Source: Tubiluchus corallicola
Taxonomy: Eukaryota; Priapulida; Priapulimorpha; Priapulimorphida; Tubiluchidae
Reading direction: 5' to 3'
Assembly (NCBI GenBank): GCA_030141605.1
Contig: JAQGDQ010000233.1
Location: 62,001-126,000, forward strand
Length of the DNA stretch: 64,000 bases
The translations under genes were made by a program, and so were the position numbers. Positions within the stretch are counted from its first letter, which is position 1. Every line of letters starts with the position of its first letter. The notes under the pieces were generated by a model, which did not search any database, was not told the DNA's origin, and saw only the letters and a program-made list of their open reading frames with translations. Shown here in pieces: positions 26,348-38,561 of the stretch.

Positions 26348-27710
26348 TAAATCTGCATTCTACAGGGAAACTACCTCATAACAATCTTTGAATTAGATGT
26401 CTTGAATCTATATCGAAAATGGATTGACCGATTTCGTTCTGCCAATATTTCATGGGTCTGCACCTGACAAGTGCAGCAACATCAATAACAAGGAATGTCA
26501 GCACTCAAGAAGCTTTGAAAGATGTAAGTACAATAAAACATGCCACTTCAACTGTTTTAGAGCATGAAGTGCAAATCAATATCAATACATTCTGGTTGTT
26601 TTCCATAAAACAAGCCTTTATTAGCACTAAAAGTGTTTGTTGCAAGTGCTAGCTGTGAATATGTACACAAATATAAAAGAAGTAGCACAATTATATTAAA
26701 ATAGGTAGATGTTAACTAGCAGTGTAGCTTTTTTAATGTGCTTTGGAACTTTTGTCTGCATTAGGCATTTTACATACACATGCATTCATGCAATCACATA
26801 TAACTTGTTACATAACATATATAAGTTGTCACAAAATAACTTTGTCACAATATTTGAAAGTTCAACTTGGTGTAAATCACTCTATTACAACCAAATGTAC
26901 AGTAATGTTATATTATTCATGACTGCAAAATTCAATATTTAGAAATGATGATTAATTATGCATCAGCTTAATGTTTATAATTATAAATTGATGAAGACAA
27001 ATACATTAGCATTATAATAACATTAAATTTAAAGATGAATTTTATGAATTATGATAATTTTGGATAATTAACAAAAAACTTATTTCAACATTAACAAGTC
27101 TAGTGTTAGTAAAGTGAGATAATGATATTTTTACAGTATCAAGTTCATTTAAAGGAAAGGCCAAACCTGGGAAGTTAGATTTATTTCAATGTTTGCAAAA
27201 AATGTTAGGATTTAGTAATAAAAGTGTGATAAGCGTGCTTTCTGTAGTTAGTAAAATCACTTTAAAGTAGAGATCATTTTACGCTTCAATTTTGAATGCC
27301 CAATCTTCCAAAAATAACGTTGTTCAGTGAAGTGAAGGAAAGTAATGCGCTATCAACTTCCATCAAAAGTACAATAAATCTTTACAAAAAATTAAATAGC
27401 TAATTTGGTGACATATTTGCATAAACATTGAGTAAGCTGCAGAAATTTGAATTTCTTCAAGCCAAGCACTTACGAAAAATCTAGAAGTTCCACCAGTTGT
27501 GTCATAATTTTAAAACAAACGGCAGCTATCACAGCGCCTAAAAATTTCTATCCAGCAGTAATATAAATTGACTTTATGCTTTATAGAAAGTTTTCGTGTA
27601 AATTTCTTTGTTATATTTTCTATGTTTAAGTGATAACAGTAAAATAAACATGAATAGTAAAATAAACATGAATGCAAAGTGACTTGTCCTTTCCTCTAAG
27701 GCCAATGTAA

Positions 27711-27795
27711 AACACATGGCTGGGTAGTCTACATGGCATAATTGTGGGACCATAATATCAAGGATCTCAAATTTCTGGTTCAAATCCACATGTAA
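27711..27795 (+). repeat. tRNA-like SINE head or tRNA pseudogene
   Basis: An A-box-like TGGCTGGGTAGTCTAC at 27717 and a B-box-like GGTTCAAATCC at 27778 stand at a spacing that suits a long-variable-arm (Leu/Ser-type) tRNA. The outermost bases ACATG/CATGT can pair. The T-stem has a mismatch and the anticodon stem is not convincing, so a functional tRNA gene is unlikely. Confidence 0.35.
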
Positions 27796-30256
27796 CAAGA
27801 CTGTGTAAGTCTTTTATAAGTAAGAAGCTTTAATTTAATATAAAACACATGAGAGGATTTATATTACAATTTAAAGCAAACATATTTTACTCATGCTTAC
27901 AGGGTCTGTTCATAATGTAAAAGTAGTATACTAAGCAATTATATTATTCATCGTGCACAGAGATATTCCAAATAATTTGTTGACCTACATTTTGTTTGCA
28001 TTTTATGTGGCCCTGGATTCCTAAAAAATCCTCTAAAATTTGGCATAAACAACATACAGCCTCATTCAACGGCTGTGAGTCAGACATAAATGTAAGAAGC
28101 CAGCGCACACAGCAAGCACACAATGTACTGAATCCCTCAACACAGCTGGAACACAGTGAAGCCCTCCTCTCTGGCAGACTCAAGTATCAACAACCATGCT
28201 GTATGCCTGCAGCATCTGGCCAGTCAGACTGGAAATGATATACTACAGGAAGTGGTCAGCATAATCAGCAACTACACTGCCACAAAACAACAACTAAAAC
28301 TGTACCAGTAACAATTATAACTCAATCACTTAAACAATGACTAGTGTTAATCTGTTAAACATCAGAGATAAGCTAGTAACAAGAATTAGGAGTACAACAA
28401 CTAGGTCAATAGTTTAGAAATAAAAACAGCATTGTATGGTTCAGTTATAAAATCTACAAATAGAGAGATTTAAAGTGATGGTCAGAGAATATGAAAATAT
28501 GCAATTCTACACAAACAAGTAACAAAACTGGAAAGCATTCAAATAGAGGTGTAAATACATCATTTCACATGAAGTCACTAAATGGGCAAAAATTAATTTT
28601 GACATTTTCTAACCTTGTGACTTTTCTAACCAACTAACAAGCGATGAGCTCCAGGTCTTACCAAAATCTATTTTTGTGCCAAATTTGCTTCGGCAGAATG
28701 CCCAAGCTAGTACTCAAACACAGTCTATAACAGGTGGGCATGCCTAGACCTGACTTAATAATGTGAGCTTTACGAAAATGAAAAGTGCATCCAGAGTAAT
28801 AACAAACATATTAAAATACGCTGACAAGAAACTGTACATTTAAAAATACAAATACAACACACTCAACAAAAACATAATATAAAAATTCTAGTGAGATTTA
28901 TTTGCCAGGGGCTTATAAAGACGTCCAGGCTTAATTAGCAACTATAAAATCTGGAAAAACTTCTGAGTTACATGTTAGCTAAAAACTACGTATATATAAA
29001 TTTTAATGTCTGAGATATATGCCAAGAGTTTATATCAGAAGCTTGATTCTAAAATTTTTTTCCTGTCAAGTAAGTTCTACCAACAACCAGACTGCCACAA
29101 TTACCAGTAGTCATATAGTTTTAAAGAAAAAGGGAAGTTAAATTACAATACAAGACAAAGTTTAAAAGTTGTTACACTAGCTCAAGTAAAATTTAACAGC
29201 AAAGTAGCTAGAGTGAATTTATTAATTTTCTTATTAATTAACCATGTGCAGAGGTTTAGGAGACTGCATGGATAATCTGCAGTTTACTAAATAACATTTA
29301 GCCACTAAACAGGGATCAACAAAAGGCTTACTGTGTTATAACAGGTGTTGCCGCCACTTTTTATATTTTGATAATTTTATTTTCACAACAGCCACTTGCA
29401 TGAACAAATTTAAAAACAACAGGAACATAAGGAACAATTGCACCTTGGTATTTTTACACTTTAACTTACATCAACTAATAAAGCAATGAATGTTGTTGGA
29501 AGAAGAGTAAGCACAACTTTCAATCCCTTTCTGTTAATCACAGCAAGTACAGAATTTACTTTCTTTACTGAAACTTTATGTTTAGTGCACGTTTTACACC
29601 AATGATAGCATACTGCATAGGCCATAGGTGATGGCAATTATAATGGATATAACTTGGGCAAGTTATGTTGGTATAACTGCCATATATAAAGAACCCTAGT
29701 TAGTGTCACCATATGCATACCACTGATTGTATCCATACTGTCACTGAAACTAAAATGATCAGTACTTTCACATTCATAGAATCAGATATCAAATGACAGG
29801 CTACTAACTACTTAAGCGTGAGAGATAGTAACTACTTAAGCACAGTAATATTGCTTACCATAATGGTGAGCACGCTGTGATATTTGTCGTGTAACAAGAC
29901 AATTAGTTTTACCTTCACATAAATAATGGGCAATTCATAGTGCTGTTCGTGGACAGATATTTACAAAAAAAACGTGCTCTGCCTCCAATCATAGCTCAAA
30001 GATATTAATATAGGAGACCTTTAGTGCATAAATATTATTCCAGAATTATATATAACTGATAGCACATAGGGAAAACATAATGACTCGCGCTTAATAGCTA
30101 CTGCAAAGATAGTTTGGATGTTAGACACGGGACGCGTGATAATGCGGATTGGACAACCATAAAATAATAATACAGAGGGTACAGAGATACCCGTACCCGT
30201 GGGAAAAACGATAACAATCCAAACTAGACACAAAGAAACAATAAAAGTTTACTTAC

Positions 30257-30617
30257 AAACAACAGTGACGCATTTTGGTACAATTCGCAAGGACACATCC
30301 TAATTTTATGTTTATTAGTAGACACTTCGACAAACAAGTTTATGAACCACTGCCATCAGGCGTTATAACATGCCCGGATGTGGAATTTCTGTTATTTTTC
30401 GGAAAGAGGGCGCTACAAACTAGAAAAGAGATTGTACATGGTACTGTACTGCCGTACGCCTTAATTTTGTTTTCGTAACCGAACTGCTGGACCTGATATC
30501 TATCTCAAAACTAATGTTAAAATGGTTACTGTTTTTGTTTAGTCTTCAATTTTTATGAATAGTGTGAACTTTTTTCTTTTCAGTGATAGTAATCTTCCAT
30601 ATCCTGGGCAACTTACG
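30257..30617. promoter_or_regulatory. Presumed divergent promoter and 5' UTR region of MRTF and PICK1
   Basis: On the minus strand, a strong splice donor (GTAAGTAA) sits at 30249-30256, just below a stretch that could be the non-coding first exon of MRTF. A matching acceptor lies just before the MRTF ATG. On the plus strand, a pyrimidine-rich acceptor ending CTTTTCAG at about 30583 precedes the PICK1 start codon. Transcription starts for both genes would therefore fall within a few hundred bases. No TATA box or CpG-rich stretch is clear. Confidence 0.35.
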
Positions 30618-33600
30618 ATGGATTTTGACTATGAATTGGAAGAAGACAAAATGTTGGTTTCGTTCATTTTTATGCTGTTTGGTAGTATTTTGAAAATTAT
30701 TAATTGAATTAGAATTAGTTTGATTTATTTCGATTACTAGAGAAGTAGTATCCTGTTCATATGCGGTGCTCTGCTAGTGTTGACATTATTGTGCTAATTA
30801 TAGGGTTACCATATTGTCTGAGCTGAAAAAGGGGACACTTTCTAGCTATGATGCTGCTTGACGGTATAAAAGGCCAGTGTTCGTTCAGCCGCCGACACAG
30901 AATCGTCAGTTTCAAAAGCCAGGTTTTACAAAAAAATCCGTGACTCTTGTGGACGAACTTTCTCCTCGAACACTCTTACCATGTTTCTATGTGCTGACGT
31001 GGGCATCCAAATCCAGCGCACCTTCATTTGCAACAGAAATGAAAATTCCACCACCACATGTCGAGCATTCGGCTTCCCAGTAATATCGACCTGCGCGAAA
31101 ACACGGGTACTTGGCCTTCATTTCATCTGTAAATGCACACTGTCATTTTGGCATTGCTACTTTCTAATTAACTTTTACCAGTTGCTCAAAACTGTAAAAC
31201 AGCGAAACTATACAAATTTTAAGAAATTCACATAAAAACAAACAAAGTGGCTCCCGGAAGCTTACGTCATTTTAAGTCGTTAACGAAAACGCCAAGTATC
31301 GACAGCGGTGTGAGTCATGTGACCCATAGTGACGTGCGCATCGCTTGCTTTTGTTCAGTAAATATGTACACAAAGCTTTTACAAGGGTTGCATTTTGAGA
31401 TGTTAACAACATCTTGTATTGAAAATTAACGAGCTTTTCTTTGTCTCGTACTGTCGTACGCCTCTGCAGTTGGCAACGTCCGTACATACTTACGGATTGA
31501 GGCAAAACCCGGACAAACTGCCGATTTTTTGAAAACCCGCCCGGACAGAGGCCCAAAAAGAGGACGTGTCCAGGGAAACCCGGACGTATGGTAACCCTAT
31601 ATATATATAGTATAAGGTAAGGTAAGGTATATATGTATATTATAGCACAAACTGTCAACTGGTGAATCATTGATGGTTGATGATGAAAGATGATTCCGTG
31701 GTTGAACTACGCGATGCCCAAAGGAGTGTGATCTGATGTTGGTTCTAGCTGATTGCACAAATAACTTAAGACTCATGACCACGAAAAACTCTGTGAGGCC
31801 TGGAAAAAATCTGATTCTGTCAGAACAGTACTTCCGCTAATTATTTTTATGCAGTTAACAAGGTCTACAGTCTTACTCTTCGCTCGACAGTAGCAAATTC
31901 CATATTCCAGAATGGGTCGAACAACAGCTTTATAGAAAGGAATAATACATACATTATTATATTTCTCGTTTACTTATGATCTAAGGCTAAAACTTAAGGC
32001 TAAGCATTGGGCAATTTTTCTGAGATGCAGCTGTCACGCTGAAAAAAACTCATTGGTTCTTGTTGAATATTACTTAATCGAGCTAATGCTTGAACAAGTA
32101 ATTTGAAGTTACTTAATTAGTGTCTGTCGTAACTTATGCATATAATTTATGTGTGCAGCTAAAGCTTTTGATAGGGTCACCCATCAATGTCTTCTTGTCA
32201 AGTATCAGGCCTAGTGTATATTGGGTAATCTATTTTGCTGAATAAGAGAATGGTCGAGAAATAGACTACAGATGGTGGTGATACAGAGCAAACAATCATC
32301 GACACTTCCATTTCTCTCTGGAGTACCCCAACGTAGCATTCTTGGACCACTATTGTTCATTACTGACATTGATAATAGTATCGTCTCCGAACTGGACAAA
32401 TTTACAGGCGATCCTAAACTTGCCAATTGTGTGTCTTTGCCATAATATAATATGCTGCTGATTTGCAAGCTGATTTAGATGAAATAAACCAATTGTCCAA
32501 ATATTGGTAAATGACTTTTATCACAGCAGACAGAAAGTGCAATTGTTACACCTTGAGAAGAATAATCCCGAATACCAATATCAACTTGATGGAAGATTTC
32601 TACCAGTGGTTACTTCTGAGTGTTGTTGTGGATGACCAACTCAAATTCCACATGCATGTGAATAATAAAGCCACCAAGGCAAATCAGATACTTGGTGTTA
32701 TCTCTCGAACAATTCTTAACAGGAATAGAAACATCATCATACCAATATGTAAAGCCCTAGGGATGCACAGACTGCACATTTTCATCAACCGAACCGAAGC
32801 CAATTTTTTTATTCTGGGTGCCACCGAACTGAAACTTAATCGAATGGTCGGCCGTACTGCCCAACTGAATTTCGAATAAAATATCAAGTTAAATTGGAAT
32901 AGTAAACCGAACTATTTACCAAAACCGAGCCAAATTTTCTTGTAATTCCAATTGAAAAGAGTTATAAACTCTATAGTATTTTATCAGTTTAAGTTAGTGG
33001 TGATTAGTGCGTGAGCCATGTAATATTGTTCTGATTACTAAATCTGTGTTTGAATTTAATGGTTACTGTTATGGTAGAAAAGCATTAAGGACTTTAAAGG
33101 CAGCCCTAATTTTTTCGAAAGCTGTTCAAGCTATTATGCATAATCATCAAAAACAGTATTTAAGCAATTTTATTTAAGGTAAAATTGTTTACTGCCTTGA
33201 GTTCTCATTGATTTATTTATGCAAATACAGCTTTGCCACACTCTTGCACATTGATACGACTTGTGTACTGACGTTGCATCACATTTTTTGAGCTACATAT
33301 ACAGAAGCAGAAAACAAAACATCGGCTGTTGGGATATGTTCACTGTTTACTATCAGCTTTTTTCGGATGATTGTATGAGCATTATAGGGAAATATTTCGT
33401 TTTGTTTAATATAATTTTTACCGGATGTGGTAATTATTAAAAAAAATAACTTCGGTATACTGAAGGTTCACCAAAACATTAGTGATTACAAGTTTACCTG
33501 ACTGGATTTTTATACTGATATTTGCGGGGAAAATTCAGTGATCTGAATAGTCGGTTGCCTCCCTGCTAGTAGGGCTACACATTGAATAGGCAAGTCAAGT

Positions 33601-36600
33601 TTGGAGCCCACATTACATCGAGGATATTTCGGCTTTAGAAAAAATGCAAGAGAGAGCAGTAAATATGGTCTCTGGTTTAAGCAGTACTACTTATGACCAC
33701 AAACTGCAGGAACTCAAGTTTATATTTAGTCTTGCATACATTCGTACCAGAGGCCGCTTAGGCTGATCAGTTGGCTAACATTCACCTCCAGGTGGCATTC
33801 ACTAGCTGGTAAAGTCTAATGAAAAAGAGGGTCGAAAATGAAAACGCTCACAATCAGGTGAAAAATAATTCTTGTTTCACTTTCAGGGGAATGCGTGTCA
33901 CCTCCGGGAGCACAACACTGAAAAAGAATGGAAACAATTTGATAGGTATTAGTATTGGTGGAGGAGCCTCTCTTTGCCCATGTCTTTATGTAGTGCAGGT
34001 AATACTACTAGTTAAAAACAGTAACACACAGCAGTGTCCAAGTCTATAATGTTCACCCACTTGGAGCCATCTTATTATTATAATTACACATATTTTTGTC
34101 TAAATATAAAAGCATTAAAACTTAAATGTATGTTAGTAATTTAGTATTTTTACTCTGATTAAACTAAATATAATAATTGTTTGTGTAACTGCTGCATTTT
34201 TCTTCTGCATACTAATTCCTGCAACATTTTTCCTTTAACTTCTACAACAAACAGACTGTGGAAGTCATACCTTTACTACCACACACAAACTAAGCTGCAG
34301 ATTCATGAATGTAAGGCAGCCCAGAAGAGACATTGATAACTTGAGTTTTTTGTAGGGAAACGATTCCAAATAAAATTAATTACAGTTGATAATTAATAAG
34401 AATAGCTAAAGCTTGTAAGGAAGAACTACAGATTTACCCCATCTGAGTAACAAGCGATTAAATGCCGTATTGTTTGAGAACAAAGACAAGACGACCCACC
34501 AGGCAGCTCATTAAATTAAACGTCTCTTAAACAATTTTTTATAAAAAAAAATTAACAGCTGCGTCTGCTGTTGTAATATCTTGTTTTATGTAGGTATTTG
34601 ATAATACACCAGCAGCAATTGATGGTGCTCTGGCAGCAGGAGATGAGATTACTGGAGTGAATGGAAAATCTGTACGAGGAAGAACAAAAGTTGAAGTTGC
34701 GAAACTCATTCAGGGAGTGCAGGTTGCAAATAAATTTTAATAATGTTAAGTTCTTGCAAAATAGTTTGACAGAAATTATTAGCAACATATAAAATTATTT
34801 TATATTCCAAGATTTTGAAACTTAACACACACTGAGCTCTCTTGCTATATACATCCTCTTACCAAAAACTAAACTTTCAGCCAAAATGGTCACAGAAAGT
34901 ATCAGCGGTGAACTCCTTTGCCAGTTAATTCCTCTGTACCCTAACTTGCTTTGAATGTACTGTGACTAATGCGATAACATTTTCACTATAAAATTGGGAG
35001 GGGAGCTGTTACTGAATTAGGTTAACTTTGTAATGTTCAGTTGTGAGAACAACAAAGAAAATACTTATTTTATTTTTAGTAACTATTATGTTGCCTGTTC
35101 TAGGGGGATGTCACAATTCACTTTAATAAGCTTCATGCTGATCCGACTCAGGGCAAAACTTTGGACATTGTCCTGAAAAAGGTCAAGCATCGAGTTGTTG
35201 AACACATGAGCTCTACAACAGCGGATGCTCTCGGTTTAAGTAGAGCCATATTGTGCAATGGTGCGTAATTCTACTCACTAATTAGAGCAAACTCAGACTT
35301 AGATATCCTGTGTTTAATTATAATGTTAAACATGCACTTTCATGTGGTCTAATGCCTGAGAAATCTAGGTAATGACTAAGGTCTATGAATACACCAAAGT
35401 GACTAATGAGCATGTTCAGAAGCTGCATCTAGCGGAAGAAATAGAATACGTCTATTTTCCTTGTTTTATGATATGCCAAGATGCCAGGTACTCAAAAATA
35501 GAATTCCTTTCCCAAATATAAATTGAACAGAAAAGACGGCAAAGAAGAGTACCTAATGAAGGCAGAGTATTTAAGAACTGCTGTGACGGAAGTAAATGCT
35601 ACATAGTATGATTATTTAGCTAAAGGCACATTTGCTTCATTTTGCAGATGGATTGGTTAAGAAACTTGAAGAACTCGAAAGAAATGCAGCCGTTTATCGA
35701 GGCCTCATGGATCATGTCCGTCGAATATTGAAAGCAAGTTTTGAGCTTTCTCAAGTGCATAGAGGTAAAGTGTTTTTCTCTTGTGGAAAATGCATCATTG
35801 AATATGTTTTGTAGACATCAAGTATTATTTGTATAACTATGTTTTATACAGGTGACTAGCTAAATTTTGTTTTAAACTATAATGCAACGAACTATGATAT
35901 GCTTTAAACACATGCCTTTTAGTGAATATTTCTATCTGTAGAACATGTTTACAGGATTCAATTTCATACCTTTGCAAGTTACAAAATTTAGTGCATGTTT
36001 TACTAATTTTACGAGATTTTATCCTTTCACTTAATTTTTTGGTAGCTTTTGGAGATGTATTTGCTGAAATTGCTGTACGTGAACCACAGCAAAATGCAAG
36101 TGAAAGTTTCACACACTTTGGAGAAGCTCATAGAGCTATGGAAAAATATGGAATAAAGCTCTTAAAAACTGTAAAACCAGTGAGTTTTTTGCAAATTTGA
36201 TGTTTTCTGTTGATACAAACTGTAAAATACAAGTTTATAAAATGAATTTACAGCTTAAGTAAAATGCTTAATGATTTTTATTTTGTATTGATCAATGTAT
36301 ATATTAATGGTTGGTAGAACTGGAACATTGGATTTATTAATAGTTGGTAGAACTGGAACAATTGTTTTTCATAATATTAATCTTTTTGTGCAGATGTTGA
36401 CAGATCTGAGCACATATCTCAACAAAGCAATTCCTGATACAAAGCTTACCATTAAAAAATACTGTGATGCTAAGTTTGAGTATTTGGTAAGTCAAACTTT
36501 TTTGGTGAGAGCTATGGTCTTCTGCATTTTTTTGTGTTTGTCTTAGCTTGTGGCACTCATTGCAAATTCATTTTTACTGTGATGGGTGTAGGTGGGTGTA

Positions 36601-38561
36601 GTGGAAAAGGACTAGTCAGTGTAAAGAAGCCGAGTAGCTTGTCAAGTGTCAACTAATTGACAATCCAACATTAACAAAAATATTTTAACCACCTCCTCGA
36701 GGAGGGAGGATCCTCTACTCGAACAATTCTGCAACTGTGGTGTTGTAAATGCAGGTTATGTCCAGCAAAATGACGAGTGTAGGTCCTAGATGAGTGGTGA
36801 GATTTTTTTTGGCGATGGCATTCAATGACTAACGGATATTAATGAAAATTTCAGAATGTGTCCAACAACACCTGTTGTACAAAACTTGCTATACGAAATT
36901 TGGACATGAAAACCGTTTGACCTTGTTTGTCTAAGAGGCACTAGGATGCTATTTGCATACCATTAGTACCTATGAGAATTTGTAAACCAAATTTAGTCAA
37001 AAAGAATGATATTGTGTTAAAATGTGAAGATCCTTGATGTGTCGAATATGAGCATTACAGACCTGCAGCCTGATCAATGCTCTAATCAAATTATGTTTTT
37101 TACTTGATATTAGTCAAATGTAATTAACATTGCAATATATATTTCAGTCATACTGCTTAAAAGTGAAAGAGATGGATGATGAAGAATACAGTTATGCAAC
37201 ATTAGGAGAACCGCTGTATAGAGTTGAAACTGGAAATTATGAATACAGGTTGGAAAAAATATTTTTATTTGAATTTATGTTTTATCATAGGCTGATCACC
37301 TACGTTCTAGTATAATAATTATCTAATTACATTTAGTTGTATGATTACAATTTTAAGGTACTCGTTTTTTAGGTTCATCAGACATGGCCTCTTGGCAACC
37401 GGTTCACTATTTGTACTTTTTGTAGCATACCTACTGGCTATTGTACATGCAGGTTTCTCAACTTTATTTATATAATAGGTTTTTCATTTTTAGATTTGGA
37501 TTTAATGTTTCTCCTTTTTAATTTTTGCAGATTGATATTACGCTGCAGACAGGAAGCCAGGGTAAGATTTGCCAAAATGCGTTCTGATGTGTTAGTCAAG
37601 ATGGAACTGCTTGACCAAAAACATGGTAATGTACAGCTACTTTGTACTAATAAGATTTCAATGTTTGTCTGTGAATATTCTCTACAGCAATTAAATGTAA
37701 TGTTTATGTAGTAATTATTACACTCTTCCACTTGAGAGTTGAAAACAAAGAAGCTTTGAAACAAATCTTTGCTTAAATGCCTCTAGAAAAGTGCATTGAA
37801 TCAAACAATAATAAATTGGAAAATACTGCCTTAGATACTGTAACTTAAACACTGATTTTAGTCTTATTAATATCTTTACTGGCAATCTTTTCAGTTCAAG
37901 ACATCGTGTTCCAGTTACAAAAGTTTGTCAACGGGATGTCCCATTATCATAATGATTGTCACAAGATTCTAAAAGAAGCTGATGTTTTCCCTATTGAGGT
38001 GGACTTATCAAGAAGCATGTTTGCATCCCGACCTGCAGGTTCGTCTTTCGTGATATTTAGTTAATGGGCCATGTAATAAGTTGCACATTTTGTTTTAAAT
38101 GTGGTTTAATAGCGATCTAATTTGCCACAAGATGCAGAAGTACAAAATAAGGAAAAATTTTGAAGTGAAACTGTACTAAAAAATTAAATTAATTGCAGGC
38201 AGTTAAATCTTGTACAAAATTTATTTGCATTTTTAGTTTGCTACAGGCCTGAGGGTCAGCTGAAGGTCAACTTGTTGGAAGTCATGGAACCTTCTCTGTT
38301 TAGAAGTGGCAATTTTCATTTTTGTGACGCAAAAATGAAGTAGATGAAAATGTTTCACATAAAACATGATCCAGTTTAATTGATTTTAGAGTATTTTTAT
38401 GATTACTACTTCTATAAAACTTCATAAGGCTAACAAGATGTTTTATTTAAATATTAGGTGAATATGTTCCTGATGAAGATGAAGATGATGACGATGAAGC
38501 AGAAGAAACGAAACTGGCAGTCGAAAATTCAGCTGTGACTGGAGACTTACTCGGACCATAA
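30618..38561 (+). CDS. PICK1: PICK1, PDZ- and BAR-domain protein interacting with C kinase 1
   Basis: Eleven coding exons: 30618-30652, 33887-33998, 34594-34722, 35104-35260, 35648-35764, 36046-36179, 36394-36486, 37148-37248, 37531-37625, 37895-38038 and 38458-38561 (1221 nt, 406 aa; human about 415). The PDZ domain is at about residues 19-102, with the NLIGISIGGG carboxylate loop and VFDNTPAA. The arfaptin-type BAR domain is at about 140-355 (LSRAILCNDGLVKKLEELER, YLNKAIPDT, YCLKVKEMDDEEY, LILRCRQEAR). An acidic run EDEDDDDEAEE lies near the C-terminus. The start MDFDYELEEDK matches the family start. PICK1 dimers bend membranes and bind C-terminal PDZ ligands such as PKC-alpha and GluA2, and bind Arp2/3. 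The donor of the first coding exon (AAAAT|GTTGGT) is weak but is the only one that gives the right frame. AATAAA signals lie at 39547 and 39717. Confidence 0.97.
30801..31599. mobile_element. Non-autonomous hAT-like transposon, about 800 bp
   Basis: Inverted ends TAGGGTTACCATATTGTC (left) and TAGGGTTACCATACGTCC (right, reverse strand). The right end continues into CCGGG-rich sequence typical of hAT termini of the CAGGG type. Small ORFs inside (30877-31235) show no transposase similarity. The right flank is a TA repeat and no 8-bp target duplication is readable. It lies in PICK1 intron 1. Confidence 0.65.
31630..31985 (-). mobile_element. 3' part of a LINE reverse transcriptase ORF, minus strand
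   Basis: The reverse-strand translation gives IIPFYKAVVRPILEYG, the conserved LYKxxVRPxLEYG block downstream of the RT core. It is followed by RTNIRSHSFGHRVVQPRNHL, like the RxxFFSxRVVNxWNxLP end of Jockey/CR1-type proteins. The copy is frameshifted and truncated. It lies in PICK1 intron 1, opposite in orientation to the next LINE. Confidence 0.7.
32150..33800 (+). mobile_element. Degraded LINE reverse transcriptase, split by a nested transposon
   Basis: The translation shows KAFDRVTHQ, LSGVPQRSILGPLLF and, where FADD is expected, FTGD, so the catalytic site is lost. KANQILGVISRT and IIIPICKAL follow up to about 32757. The sequence resumes at about 33566 with LVGLHIE, QVWSPHYIEDI and LEKMQERAVNMVSGL. 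The intervening 0.8 kb is a separate insertion. The general type is CR1/L2/Jockey-like; no closer call is justified. Confidence 0.8.
32758..33565. mobile_element. hAT-like element nested inside the LINE
   Basis: The left end TAGGGATGCACAGACT resembles the reverse-strand right end CAGGGAGGCAACCGACT. Subterminal sequence carries repeated AACCGAACCGAAG / CACCGAACTG / GAATTTCGAA words, as in hAT elements of the CAGGGATGCA type. It interrupts the LINE coding sequence exactly between KAL and VGLH. The 122-aa ORF at 32511-32879 is a chimera across the left junction. The target duplication is damaged (CTAG/CTAGTAGG). Confidence 0.6.
36303..36363. repeat. Tandem duplication, period 33 bp, in PICK1 intron 6
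   Basis: Two copies of ATTAATRGTTGGTAGAACTG at 36303 and 36336, ending about 30 bp before the exon 7 start at 36394, close to the expected branch-point zone. Confidence 0.9.

Larger units (their letters stand above)
25479..30256. other. MRTF upstream region, no gene recognised
   Basis: AT-rich sequence upstream of the MRTF start. If the MRTF first exon is at about 30.26 kb, this is its first intron. It holds a tandem duplication (26252), a tRNA-like SINE head (27711) and one patch of higher complexity at 27944-28240 with ORFs on both strands (about 80 aa each). That patch matches nothing I recognise. Confidence 0.4.

Noticed and set aside
27711-27795. Functional tRNA gene
   Set aside because: The A and B boxes are only approximate and the T and anticodon stems do not pair well.
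30877-31235. Two overlapping ORFs as a host gene
   Set aside because: Both lie inside the hAT-like element and have no recognisable protein family.
32511-32879. 122-aa ORF as a gene
   Set aside because: Its first part is LINE reverse transcriptase and its end is the nested hAT-like insertion.
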